This document shows positions 17,492-25,420 of a DNA stretch of 64,000 nucleotides, piece after piece (within the stretch, counting starts at the first letter, position 1; the number at the start of each line of letters is the position of its first letter). Location of the stretch: NCBI RefSeq assembly GCF_001591345.1, contig NZ_BCUS01000005.1, positions 1-64,000 of the forward strand, in the 5' to 3' direction. This DNA is from Variovorax boronicumulans NBRC 103145 (GTDB lineage: Bacteria > Pseudomonadota > Gammaproteobacteria > Burkholderiales > Burkholderiaceae_C). The notes beneath the pieces were generated by a model. That model worked only from the letters and a program-made list of their open reading frames with translations, searched no databases and was not told the DNA's origin. Position numbers and translations under genes: made by a program.

Positions 17492-17623
17492 GGCGCGCAA
17501 GGGGTCAAGGGCTGAAAAGGCCGCCAGTGTGCCGCCTCCGGCCCCGCGCCACCAGCCCGCTTTGCGTCGTGCGATGCGGGCGCGCTATGCTCTGTCGCTG
17601 TCCATCACGCTGCTTGTCTTCGC

Positions 17624-18985
17624 ATGTCCCAGCCTCAGGTTTCTTCTTCCGGTGCCCCTTCTTCTGTCAGCGATTCCTGCGATGTGTTCGTGATCGGCGG
17701 CGGCCCCGCGGGTTCGACCGTCGCGGCGCTGCTGGCGCAGCAGGGGCGCAGGGTGGTGCTGGTCGAGAAAGAGCACCACCCGCGTTTTCACATCGGCGAA
17801 TCGCTGCTGCCCGCGAACGTCGAGCTGTTCGACAAGCTCGGCGTGCGCGACCAGGTCGAGAAGATCGGCATGCCGAAGTTCGGCATCGAGTTCGTCTCGC
17901 CCGAGCATGAGCACCGCAGCTACGTCGAGTTCGCCGAAGGCTGGGACAAGTCGCTCGACTCCGCCTGGCAGGTGCGCCGCTCCGAGCTCGACGAGCTGCT
18001 GTTCCGCAACGCCGCCACGCGCGGCGCCCAGGCCTTCGAAGGCTGCAAGGTGCGCGACGTGGCCTTCGACGCCGACGGCGCCACCGTGCAGGCCGTGATG
18101 GACGACGGCGCCAAGCGCCGCTGGCGCGCGCGCTTCGTGATCGACGCCACGGGCCGCGACACGCTGCTGGCCAACAAATTCCGCTGCAAGCAGAAGAACC
18201 CCGACCACAACAGCACCGCGCTGTTCGGCCACTTCACCAACGCCGAGCGGCTCGAGGGCAAGAAGGAAGGCAACATCAGCATCTGCTGGTTTCCGCACGG
18301 CTGGTTCTGGTTCATTCCGCTGGCCGACGGCACGACCAGCGTGGGCGCGGTGTGCTGGCCCTACTACCTGAAGACGCGCGAAAAATCGCTGAAGGAATTC
18401 TTCTACGACACCATCGCGCTGTGCCCCGTGCTGGCCGACCGCCTGAAGAACGCCACCCTGGTCGACGACGCCGTGCACGCCACGGGCAACTTCTCGTACT
18501 CGAGCACGCACGCCACGGGCGACAACTACCTGCTGCTGGGCGACGCCTTCACCTTCATCGACCCGATGTTCTCCTCGGGCGTGTACCTGGCGATGCACAG
18601 CGCCTTCGACGGCGCCGAGCTGGTGGCCACCGCGCTCGACCAGCCGGCCGAACTGGCCCGCGCCCGCGAAGGCTTCGAGGCCATGATGCGCAAGGGGCCG
18701 CGCGAGTACTCGTGGTTCATCTACCGCGTGACCAACCCGACCATCCGCGACATGTTCATGTACCCCGGCAACCCGTTCCGGGTGAAGGAAGCGCTGATGT
18801 CGCTGCTGGCCGGCGACATCTACAAGGGCACGCCGATGTGGGGCGCGCTGCGCATGTTCAAGGTGCTGTACTACGGCATCTCCCTCGCCAACTTCCGCCG
18901 CACCTGGGCGGGCTGGAAGCGCCACCGCTTCAACATCCGCGACATGGGGGCGTTGAAGGGGGAGACGATCCAGAAGTCGGACTGA
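17624..18985 (+). CDS. FAD-dependent oxidoreductase of the tryptophan-halogenase/monooxygenase superfamily
   Basis: 453 aa flavoprotein. FAD site GGGPAGSTVAALLAQQG at about residue 24 and the family segment FHIGESLLPANVELFDKLGV. The second FAD motif LLLGDAFTFIDPMFSSGVYLA is present. A lysine-centred halogenase motif GWxWxIP appears here as GWFWFIPLADG, as in this superfamily, but many such proteins are hydroxylases or aryl-polyene oxidases rather than halogenases. It stands alone, without carrier protein or ketosynthase neighbours, so substrate and reaction are open. Confidence 0.75.
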   Translation: MSQPQVSSSGAPSSVSDSCDVFVIGGGPAGSTVAALLAQQGRRVVLVEKEHHPRFHIGESLLPANVELFDKLGVRDQVEKIGMPKFGIEFVSPEHEHRSYVEFAEGWDKSLDSAWQVRRSELDELLFRNAATRGAQAFEGCKVRDVAFDADGATVQAVMDDGAKRRWRARFVIDATGRDTLLANKFRCKQKNPDHNSTALFGHFTNAERLEGKKEGNISICWFPHGWFWFIPLADGTTSVGAVCWPYYLKTREKSLKEFFYDTIALCPVLADRLKNATLVDDAVHATGNFSYSSTHATGDNYLLLGDAFTFIDPMFSSGVYLAMHSAFDGAELVATALDQPAELARAREGFEAMMRKGPREYSWFIYRVTNPTIRDMFMYPGNPFRVKEALMSLLAGDIYKGTPMWGALRMFKVLYYGISLANFRRTWAGWKRHRFNIRDMGALKGETIQKSD

Positions 18986-18987
18986 GG

Positions 18988-20316
18988 CTAGGCGCCCGGC
19001 AGGTCGGCGATGAGCCGCCGGTTCTGCCGCGCGAGCGTGCGGAAGGCCGCCGAGAGGCGGTCGTCGGCGGCCACGGTGTCCCAGTACACACCGGCCAGTT
19101 GCCGGGCGTGCGGCCATTCCTGCAGGGTGTCCACGGTCGGCGCCAGTCCGGTGGCCGCCAGGTCGCGCGCTGGCAGTTCGCCGCTGGTCGGTGCATACAG
19201 CGTGGGCAGCACGTCGTAGGCGGGCGCCAGACGCCACGCGTTCCCTTCGATGAGCAGCGAGATGTTGCCGTAGTGCCGGTCGGTGTTGCCGATGAGGCGG
19301 CCGAAGGCTTCGAGAAAGCGCAGGCGCTGCGCATCGTCGGCGCGCAGCAGGCCGCGCGAGGCCATCCGGTTGGCCGTGGCGGCCCAGTTGTCGATCTTGC
19401 CGACGTGCTGCGCGTCGTACGCCATCAGCGACACCATGCCGACGCGGCCTCGGGCCGAACGGTCGAAGCGTTCGACCTCCAGGAACACGCGTCCGCCTTC
19501 GATGAAGACGCGCGTGGTGGCCGCCGCGACGCCCGCTTGCGCCAGGGTGCTCAGCGCCAGGTGCTCGCTGACGAGGAGGTCGCGCGAACGCCGGTCCAGG
19601 GCTGATGTGCCTGCGAGCGAGAACTTGACGATGACCTGCCGGCCATCGCGCACCGTGCAGAACTTCGGCTGTTCGCCGCCGGCCGACGAGCCGGGCAGGG
19701 TGCCCTGCATCGCGCGCTCCGCCATGGCGGGGTAGTCGCTCACGGAGACAGGGCGAGCGGCGCGTGCGCCCAGCGCATGAAAGCGATGGAAGGATTCGGC
19801 ACCCACCACGAGGTTGCCGGGCAGGTCTTCGCCGCACAGCGCGAGCGCCTGCAGCACGTCGTCGTCGTTCCAATGTTCGGGGTTGGGCGGTAGCCCGAGT
19901 TCGGGGTGCCCTTGCGCGAAGGCGCGGCCGATGAAGCCCTGGGGACGCATGTCGGCAAGGAACCATGGCAGGCCGTCATGCAGCGCGCTGCGGCCTTGCT
20001 GCTCGTTCATCCAGCAACGCCCGCCTTGCAGCGGCACGATGCGTCCGAACGGCGAGGCCTGGCCGGCTGCATCGATCTCGACGACCGGCACCTCGCTGCC
20101 CACACGCTCGACGTGCCGGGGTGCCACGTACATCTGCGAGCGCGCAGCGCCCACCTTCAGGATCTGCGCGCTGCGAACGAGCGGTGCCAGCGTGCGCGAG
20201 GCGGTCGCCTGGCTGATGCCCAGCCGCGCCTGCAGCTCGGCGCTCGTGGCGGCGCCTTGCGAACGGATGAAGGCGAGGGCCGTGGCGCTCAGGGATGGCG
20301 GGGTGGACGATGGCAT
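18988..20316 (-). CDS. yjjJ: HipA-like serine/threonine kinase with N-terminal winged helix (YjjJ family)
   Basis: 442 aa. Residues 1-60 form a winged-helix DNA-binding unit (SAELQARLGISQATASRTLAP, shortened here to LGISQATASRTL); the rest is a HipA-type kinase. Gly-rich loop PGSSAGGEQPKF at 208-219, ATP lysine Lys231, catalytic GNTDRHYGN with Asp346 and Asn351, and metal-binding Asp368 in APAYDVLP are all present, so it should be active. HipA kinases phosphorylate translation factors such as glutamyl-tRNA synthetase. No separate HipB antitoxin is encoded; the fused helix may bind the operators at 20321 and 20379. The start lacks a clear ribosome-binding site. Confidence 0.85.
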   Translation of the reverse strand: MPSSTPPSLSATALAFIRSQGAATSAELQARLGISQATASRTLAPLVRSAQILKVGAARSQMYVAPRHVERVGSEVPVVEIDAAGQASPFGRIVPLQGGRCWMNEQQGRSALHDGLPWFLADMRPQGFIGRAFAQGHPELGLPPNPEHWNDDDVLQALALCGEDLPGNLVVGAESFHRFHALGARAARPVSVSDYPAMAERAMQGTLPGSSAGGEQPKFCTVRDGRQVIVKFSLAGTSALDRRSRDLLVSEHLALSTLAQAGVAAATTRVFIEGGRVFLEVERFDRSARGRVGMVSLMAYDAQHVGKIDNWAATANRMASRGLLRADDAQRLRFLEAFGRLIGNTDRHYGNISLLIEGNAWRLAPAYDVLPTLYAPTSGELPARDLAATGLAPTVDTLQEWPHARQLAGVYWDTVAADDRLSAAFRTLARQNRRLIADLPGA

Positions 20317-20320
20317 TGCA

Positions 20321-20396
20321 TATCTATGTGAATAGATAAATTATCCCACTCGCCATTGAGGAATCAAGGAGAAATGAATTCCTATTTGAATAGATA
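20321..20396 (-). promoter_or_regulatory. yjjJ promoter flanked by two copies of an 18-bp operator-like repeat
   Basis: TATCTATGTGAATAGATA (20321-20338) is a dyad with seven-base arms. A second version, TTCCTATTTGAATAGATA (20379-20396), matches it at 15 of 18 positions, 58 bases away. Between them on the minus strand lie a -35 TTGATT (20362-20367) and a -10 GATAAT (20340-20345) with 16-base spacing. The first operator covers the expected transcription start and the second lies upstream of -35, a layout typical of autorepression by a dimeric regulator. Confidence 0.65.
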
Positions 20397-20399
20397 CTT

Positions 20400-21077
20400 T
20401 CAGGAGTTCAATGCCGCATGCCGGGCCCGCAGCGTGGCCACCGCATGCGTCACCCCCAACTGCGGGCTGCTGAGCACATCGACTTCAAGGTCCGCCAGCA
20501 ACCTCGTCACCGGCGCCATCGACGCCTGCGCCAGCACGATCACATCGGTGCCGTCGGCCGCGGCGCGGATCGATTCGGCCAGCGTGGCCACATAGCGCGC
20601 GATGTCGCCGGACTGGAAGTGCACCCAGGCATCGTCGACCAGCAGCGTGCTGGCGCGGATGCCGACGCCGGCCTGCCGCGCGGCTGAAAGCACGAGCGAC
20701 AGGGTCGGGTCGATGGTGCTCTCGACGGCGCCGACGATCAGCACGCGCGGGCCGTTGCGCACGGCGCGGTCGGCCATGGCGCGGTCGATGCGCAGGGCGG
20801 CGAAGGCGCCGCCGGTGGCGGTCTTTTCGGCGATACCGCCGATGGTCGAGCAGGTGCACACGACCACGGAGGCGCCGTCCGAGGCGGCATCGCGCATGGC
20901 TTCGTGGACGCGCGCCACCAGGCCGGCGTGGTCGACGCCCAGGGTGCGCGCATCGGCGAGCAGCTCTTCCATCACCAGGTGCTGCACGCGCAGCTCGGGG
21001 GCGATCTCGCGGGCCAGGCTGCCGAAGGTCTGCACATGCACCTGCGCGGTATGGAGGAAGGCGAGCGTGTCGGCCAT
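20400..21077 (-). CDS. Asp/Glu racemase-superfamily protein
   Basis: 225 aa, flavodoxin-like alpha/beta domain of the aspartate/glutamate/hydantoin racemase and arylmalonate decarboxylase superfamily. The first catalytic region VVVCTCSTIGG has Cys74 and Cys76. At the second, where racemases read GCAGM or similar, this protein has LAQASM, with no cysteine, so a two-base racemase mechanism is unlikely and a decarboxylase, isomerase or other reaction must be considered. It follows the reductase gene by 14 bases and is the last gene of a four-gene minus-strand set. Confidence 0.7.
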   Translation of the reverse strand: MADTLAFLHTAQVHVQTFGSLAREIAPELRVQHLVMEELLADARTLGVDHAGLVARVHEAMRDAASDGASVVVCTCSTIGGIAEKTATGGAFAALRIDRAMADRAVRNGPRVLIVGAVESTIDPTLSLVLSAARQAGVGIRASTLLVDDAWVHFQSGDIARYVATLAESIRAAADGTDVIVLAQASMAPVTRLLADLEVDVLSSPQLGVTHAVATLRARHAALNS

Positions 21078-21091
21078 GGTGTTGCCGCCGT

Positions 21092-22024
21092 TCAGTCCGC
21101 CTCGTGGGCGCGCCGGAACTCGTAGGCCTTCAGGTGCACGTAGGCCGTGCGCAGCACCGAGGGCGTGGCCGATGCGCTGCGCGGCGCGCGGGCCAGCAGG
21201 TCGCCCAGGATGTGGTCGGCCTCGACGCGCGCGCCGCGGGCCATGTCCTTGTACATCGAGGCGGTCATGGGCGAGCCGGCGGTCGTGACCACCGCGCGGC
21301 CGCGCGTGACGGCTCCGGGCCGCGGGGCAAAGCCGTTGTGGGCGGCGATGGCGCAGCACTCGTCGAAGATCGCAAGCGCCACGTCTTCGCCGCCGGCCGC
21401 CACGATGTCGCCGATGGAGGCGTGCATCAGGCTCGTGAGGCCCGCGGCCGAGGCGATGAAGACCCACTTCTCCCACATGTCCTGCGCGATGGTCTCGCTC
21501 GCGGTGGCGGTGAAGTTCGCGCCGGCGAACTGGGCCGCGATGGCGTCGATGCGCGGCGAGCGCCCGCCCGCGCGTTCGCCGTAGCTCAGGCTGTGCATGT
21601 CGTTCAGGTGCAGCACGCGGCCTTCGTCGTCGAGGGTGGCGGAGATCATGCACAGGCCGCCGAGCACGCGCGCCTCGCCGAAGCGCGCGACCAGCCGGTC
21701 GATGTGGCCCAGGCCGTTGAGCAGCGGAAGGATGACGGTGTCGGGCCCGACGGCGGGCGCGAACGAGTCCATGGTGGCGTCGAGGTCGTAGGCCTTGCAG
21801 CCGACCACGACCACGTCGTACGGGCCATCGATCTGCTCGGCCAGCACATGCTTCGGCGTGGGCAGGTCGAGGTCGCCGAAGGGGCTGCGCACCACGAGCC
21901 CGGTCGTGGCCAGCTGGGCCGCGCGGCCGGGACGCAGTAGAAAGGTCACATCGCGGCCTGCTGCGAGCAGGCGTGCGCCGAAGTAACCACCGAGTGCTCC
22001 TGCACCCACCATCAGGAATCGCAT
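21092..22024 (-). CDS. 2-dehydropantoate 2-reductase family (ApbA/PanE-like)
   Basis: 310 aa NAD(P)H-dependent ketoacid reductase. The N-terminal dinucleotide motif MVGAGALGGYFGARLLAAG and the KAYD segment near residue 76 (GCKAYDLDAT) are typical. A C-terminal helical domain starts near residue 170. PanE makes pantoate for coenzyme A, but the neighbours here are catabolic, so this copy may act on another 2-oxo acid; substrate unassigned. Confidence 0.8.
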   Translation of the reverse strand: MRFLMVGAGALGGYFGARLLAAGRDVTFLLRPGRAAQLATTGLVVRSPFGDLDLPTPKHVLAEQIDGPYDVVVVGCKAYDLDATMDSFAPAVGPDTVILPLLNGLGHIDRLVARFGEARVLGGLCMISATLDDEGRVLHLNDMHSLSYGERAGGRSPRIDAIAAQFAGANFTATASETIAQDMWEKWVFIASAAGLTSLMHASIGDIVAAGGEDVALAIFDECCAIAAHNGFAPRPGAVTRGRAVVTTAGSPMTASMYKDMARGARVEADHILGDLLARAPRSASATPSVLRTAYVHLKAYEFRRAHEAD

Positions 22025-22089
22025 CGCGCGCTGCCTCCGAAGAAACTGAAGATCGGAAGCGATGATGCCCCGGATCGCGCGCGGGCGCC

Positions 22090-23316
22090 TCAGGGGTGTT
22101 GCGAGGTCGCCAGCCGTTCGCGGGCAAAGGGCCGCAGGTCGAGGCCGTGCGCGCTTTCGCGGCCCAGCACCCGGTCGGCGATGGCGTCGCCCAGCCCGGC
22201 CGAGTGCTTGAAGCCGTGGCCGGAGCAGGCCGAGACGATCAGCACATTCGGCAGGCCGTCGAGCGCGTCGATCACGAAGCGGCGGTCGGGCGTGACGGTG
22301 TACATGCAGGCGCGGGCCTTGAGCGCGTGCCCCGCGATCTGCGGAAAGCGCCCGGCCACGCGGTGGCGGTACATGGCGGCGCTTTCTTCGGCGCTCACCT
22401 CGCGGTTGAGCGCGTCGGGCGTGGTGGCGTCGACGTACTGCTCGGTGGCGACCTTCAGCGCGGGCTGCGACGCGTCGGAGGCCGGAAAGCCGTACATGTA
22501 GTCTTCTTGCGCGTCGCCGAACATCCAGATGAAGATGGGAAAACGCCCGGGCGCGAAGTCGGCCGCGGCGGCGGGGCCGGTGTCGAACCAGTGCATCATC
22601 TGGCGGTGCACCGAGAAGTGCGCCTGCCAGTCGGTGCGCGCCTGCCGGCCGAGGAACTCGGGCAGCCAGGCGCCGGCTGCGACCACCACCTGGTCGGCGG
22701 TGAAGCTCGCGGTCTCGGTGCGCACGCGCACGGTGTCGCCGTTGCCCACGGGCTCGACGCTCAGCACGCGCTCGCCGGTGCGGGTCTGTGCGCCGTCGGC
22801 GCGGGCCACGGCGAGCTGGGCGGCGATGGCGTCTTCGGGGCGCACGAAGCCGGCGTCGCGTTCGAGGTAGCCGATCTCGTCGCCCTGCAGGTGGAACTGC
22901 GGGTAGCGCGCGCGGATGCCGGCCGCGTCGAGCACCTCGTGCGCGATGTCGAAGCGCTCGGCGCAGGCGATGGTGCGGCGCACGAAGTCGGACTTGCCGT
23001 GGTGCTCGGCCACGCGGTCGCGCGGCGCGAGGATGAGGCCGCCGGTGGTGGTCATCAACGGGCGGCCGGTGCGCGCCTCGAGCTCGTGCCAGATGGCGTG
23101 CGAGCGGTGCACCAGCGGCACGTACTCGTCGCCTTCGCCGACGGCCAGCCGCGTGATGCGCGAATCGCCGTGCGAGGAGCCGCGGTCGTGCGGCGGCGCG
23201 AACTGGTCGATGCCGAGCACGCGCGCGCCGCGTTGCGAGAGCTGGTAGAGGGTGGCCGCGCCGAGGGCGCCCAGGCCGATGACGATCGCGTCGTAATGAG
23301 TAGGGGAACGGGTCAC
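22090..23316 (-). CDS. solA: FAD-dependent N-methyl amino-acid oxidase (SolA / monomeric sarcosine oxidase-like)
   Basis: 408 aa. Oxidatively demethylates secondary amines such as sarcosine or N-methyltryptophan, giving formaldehyde and H2O2. FAD motif VIGLGALGAATLYQLSQRG at the N-terminus, HGDSRITRLA (flavin contact), and the C-terminal ACMYTVTPDRRFVID, whose cysteine is the usual covalent flavin attachment point; SGHGFKHSAGLG completes the FAD site. GTG start 19 bases after the SsuA-like gene; an in-frame TTG further upstream overlaps that gene. Its natural amine is unknown, and its partner is a sulfonate-type binding protein. Confidence 0.85.
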   Translation of the reverse strand: MTRSPTHYDAIVIGLGALGAATLYQLSQRGARVLGIDQFAPPHDRGSSHGDSRITRLAVGEGDEYVPLVHRSHAIWHELEARTGRPLMTTTGGLILAPRDRVAEHHGKSDFVRRTIACAERFDIAHEVLDAAGIRARYPQFHLQGDEIGYLERDAGFVRPEDAIAAQLAVARADGAQTRTGERVLSVEPVGNGDTVRVRTETASFTADQVVVAAGAWLPEFLGRQARTDWQAHFSVHRQMMHWFDTGPAAAADFAPGRFPIFIWMFGDAQEDYMYGFPASDASQPALKVATEQYVDATTPDALNREVSAEESAAMYRHRVAGRFPQIAGHALKARACMYTVTPDRRFVIDALDGLPNVLIVSACSGHGFKHSAGLGDAIADRVLGRESAHGLDLRPFARERLATSQHP

Positions 23317-23335
23317 GGGGCGAGAGGTTTCGTCG

Positions 23336-24319
23336 TCACACAAGGTTCAGGTCGAGAAACGCATCCTTCACCGCGATGGGCTGGGGAATGAGCTTCAGCT
23401 GCGCGAACACGTCGGCCAGGCCCTGCTGTTCGCGGGCGATGGCGGGCGTGAGCGCCACGACGCCATAGTGCCGCCGTTCGGTCGCCAGCGCCAGCACCTT
23501 GGGCTCGACCTTGAGCTGCGGCGCGAGCGTGGCCACCACGTCGCCGGGGTGGGCCTGCGCCCAGTCGTTGGCCTTGCGCAGTTCGGCGAACACGGTGCGC
23601 AGCGTGTCGGCGTTGGCGCGCGCGAAGGCGGGCTGGGCGAAGTGGTAGGTGCGGTTGCCGCTCAGGCCGGTGCCGTCGAACAGCAGGCGCGACTCGGTCG
23701 CCACCTGCGCGCCGGCCAGGAACGGGTCCCACAGGCCGATGGCCGCGACGCTGCCCGACTGGTAGGCGGCCACGGTGTCGGAGGCCGTGACGATGTAGAC
23801 CGGCTCGATGTCTTCGTAGCGCAGGCCGGCCGCTTCGAGCGCGCGGATCAGCACGTACTGCGTGTTGTAGCCGCGGCCGGTGACGACCTTCTTGCCCTTG
23901 AGGTCACGCACGCTGCGGATCGGCGAGTCGCGCGGCACCAGGAAGCCGACGCCGCCGGGGTAGGGGCTTTCGGCCGCGAGGTAGACCAGGCCCTTGCCGC
24001 TGGCCTGCTGGAACACGCCGATGCCGTCCGAGGCGTGGCCGAAGTCGATGGCGCCGGCCGCCAGCGCTTCCGACAGCTGGCTGCCGCCGAGGAACTCGCG
24101 CCACTCGACGCTCACGCCGGCTGGCGCCAGCGCCTTCTCGAGCTGGCCCGTGCCCTTGAGGATGTTGAGCGTGTTGAACTTCTGATAACCGATGCGCAGG
24201 GTGCGGGCGCGCGTCTGGGCGAACAGCGGGGCCGAGGCGGCCACGGCGGCGGCACCGACGCCGGCGCGAAGCAGGAGGCGCCGGGCGACGGCGGGCGAGG
24301 AAGAGCGTGGGAAGTGCAT
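23336..24319 (-). CDS. Sulfonate/nitrate-type ABC binding protein, SsuA-like (copy 4)
   Basis: 327 aa periplasmic protein with leader ARRLLLRAGVGAAAVAASAPLFAQ. It shares the fold and length of the SsuA copies at 3233-8415 (LRIGYQKFNTLNILKG, GLWDPFLAGAQ, LIPQPIAVKDAF) but differs at ligand positions: HASDGIGVFQQASG replaces VGEAPPIFAQAAG. No permease or ATPase accompanies it, so it may feed SsuBC or a distant transporter. It is the promoter-proximal gene of the operon with the amine oxidase, suggesting a substrate such as an N-alkylated amino-sulfonate or another charged amine (inference). Confidence 0.82.
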   Translation of the reverse strand: MHFPRSSSPAVARRLLLRAGVGAAAVAASAPLFAQTRARTLRIGYQKFNTLNILKGTGQLEKALAPAGVSVEWREFLGGSQLSEALAAGAIDFGHASDGIGVFQQASGKGLVYLAAESPYPGGVGFLVPRDSPIRSVRDLKGKKVVTGRGYNTQYVLIRALEAAGLRYEDIEPVYIVTASDTVAAYQSGSVAAIGLWDPFLAGAQVATESRLLFDGTGLSGNRTYHFAQPAFARANADTLRTVFAELRKANDWAQAHPGDVVATLAPQLKVEPKVLALATERRHYGVVALTPAIAREQQGLADVFAQLKLIPQPIAVKDAFLDLNLV

Positions 24320-24388
24320 GGGAAGAGCGGGGCCGCGTCGCGCGGCCGAAGAAGAAAAAAGCAGTCAGTCGAAAGGCAGAGGCTGGCC

Positions 24389-24509
24389 ACTCTAGGGATC
24401 GACGCCGTCTCGCGCCACGAAGCTTTTGTCATTTGTTCATGCGCAACTCATCGCTGCATATGCAAGCGGAAATTGCTTCGTTGGCGCCGCACGTGGCGCT
24501 GCCTAGAGT
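24389..24509. promoter_or_regulatory. Mirror-image divergent promoters
   Basis: For the plus-strand transporter: -35 TTGGCG (24481-24486), 17-base spacer, -10 TAGAGT (24504-24509). For the minus strand the same pieces recur inverted: GCGCCACGAAGC (24412-24423) mirrors GCTTCGTTGGCGC (24475-24487), and ACTCTAGG (24389-24396) mirrors CCTAGAGT (24502-24509). The two promoters therefore form a large inverted repeat across the 227-base divergent gap, which contains no gene. Confidence 0.55.
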
Positions 24510-24546
24510 CGCGCTCTCTCTTTTTTACTTCCAGCGAAGCGCAGGC

Positions 24547-25389
24547 ATGACCCGCAACACCCACTCTTTCACCGTTTCCAGCCTGGCCCTGGCAATCGGC
24601 GCTCTCACCACCCTGGGCAATATCGCCTGGGCCGACAAGCTCGACGACATCCGCAAGGCCGGTGTGCTGCGCGTGGCCGCGTTCGACGGCAACCCGCCCT
24701 TCGGCTACATCGACCCGGCCAGCAAGAAGCAGGTGGGCCACGACATCGACCTGGCGACCGAGTTCGCGAAAAGCCTGGGCGTGAAGATCGAACTGGTGCC
24801 GACCAACCCGGCCAACCGCATCCCGCTGCTCACCTCGGGCAAGGCCGACGTGGTGTTCGCCAGCTTCACCATCACCGACGAACGTGCCAAGGCGGTGGAC
24901 TTCACCACGCCGTACTTCCTGGTCGGCCAGCAGTTCCTGGCGAAGAAGGGCGTGCTGAAGGAGGCGGCGCAGATCAAGGACATCCGCATCGGCACCGAGA
25001 AGGGCACGACCATGGAGTCGAACCTGCGCAAGAACTACCCCGACGCCAAGGTCGTGCTCTACGACGATTCGCCCTTTGCGCTGGCCGCGCTGCGCAACGG
25101 CAACGTGCAGGCCATCACCAACGACGGCGTGAAGCTCACGGCGCAGTGGAACGCGATTCCCGACAAGGAGAAGTACGAGATCCCGGCGATCACGGTGTCG
25201 AAGGAATACCTCGGCGCGGCCGTGGCCAAGGGCGAGACGCGCCTGCTCGAGACGCTCAACGCCTGGCTGGTCGACAGCGAGAAGAACGGCCGCGCCGTGG
25301 CGATCTACGACACCTGGTTCGGCCCGAACAGCAAGGCGCCACTGCCGCGCCTGCTGAAGATCGGCGACCAGCGCGTGGCCGCCAACTGA
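24547..25389 (+). CDS. Polar amino-acid ABC transporter, periplasmic binding protein
   Basis: 280 aa, solute-binding family 3. Signal peptide residues 1-29 ending in NIAWA, then DDIRKAGVLRVAAFDGNPPFGYID, cited here as LRVAAFDGNPPFGYID, DIDLATEFAKSLGV and DVVFASFTITDERAKAVDF, the standard amino-acid-binding signatures. The conserved arginine in ITDERAKAVDF contacts the ligand carboxylate. Two permease genes follow. The amino acid carried cannot be told from sequence. Confidence 0.88.
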   Translation: MTRNTHSFTVSSLALAIGALTTLGNIAWADKLDDIRKAGVLRVAAFDGNPPFGYIDPASKKQVGHDIDLATEFAKSLGVKIELVPTNPANRIPLLTSGKADVVFASFTITDERAKAVDFTTPYFLVGQQFLAKKGVLKEAAQIKDIRIGTEKGTTMESNLRKNYPDAKVVLYDDSPFALAALRNGNVQAITNDGVKLTAQWNAIPDKEKYEIPAITVSKEYLGAAVAKGETRLLETLNAWLVDSEKNGRAVAIYDTWFGPNSKAPLPRLLKIGDQRVAAN

Positions 25390-25420
25390 TGGGGCACGCA
25401 ACGACCGGATCGATGCGGCC

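Noticed and set aside
17624..18985. Geranylgeranyl reductase
   Set aside because: The GxxESLLPxxxxxF-type segment and C-terminal region fit the halogenase/monooxygenase superfamily better.
18988..20316. Classic HipBA toxin-antitoxin pair
   Set aside because: No separate HipB-like gene on either side; the helix-turn-helix is fused to the kinase.
23316..23343. Longer start for the amine oxidase overlapping the SsuA-like gene
   Set aside because: The extension adds a non-conserved acidic stretch and begins with TTG without a ribosome-binding site; GTG at 23316 places the FAD motif normally.
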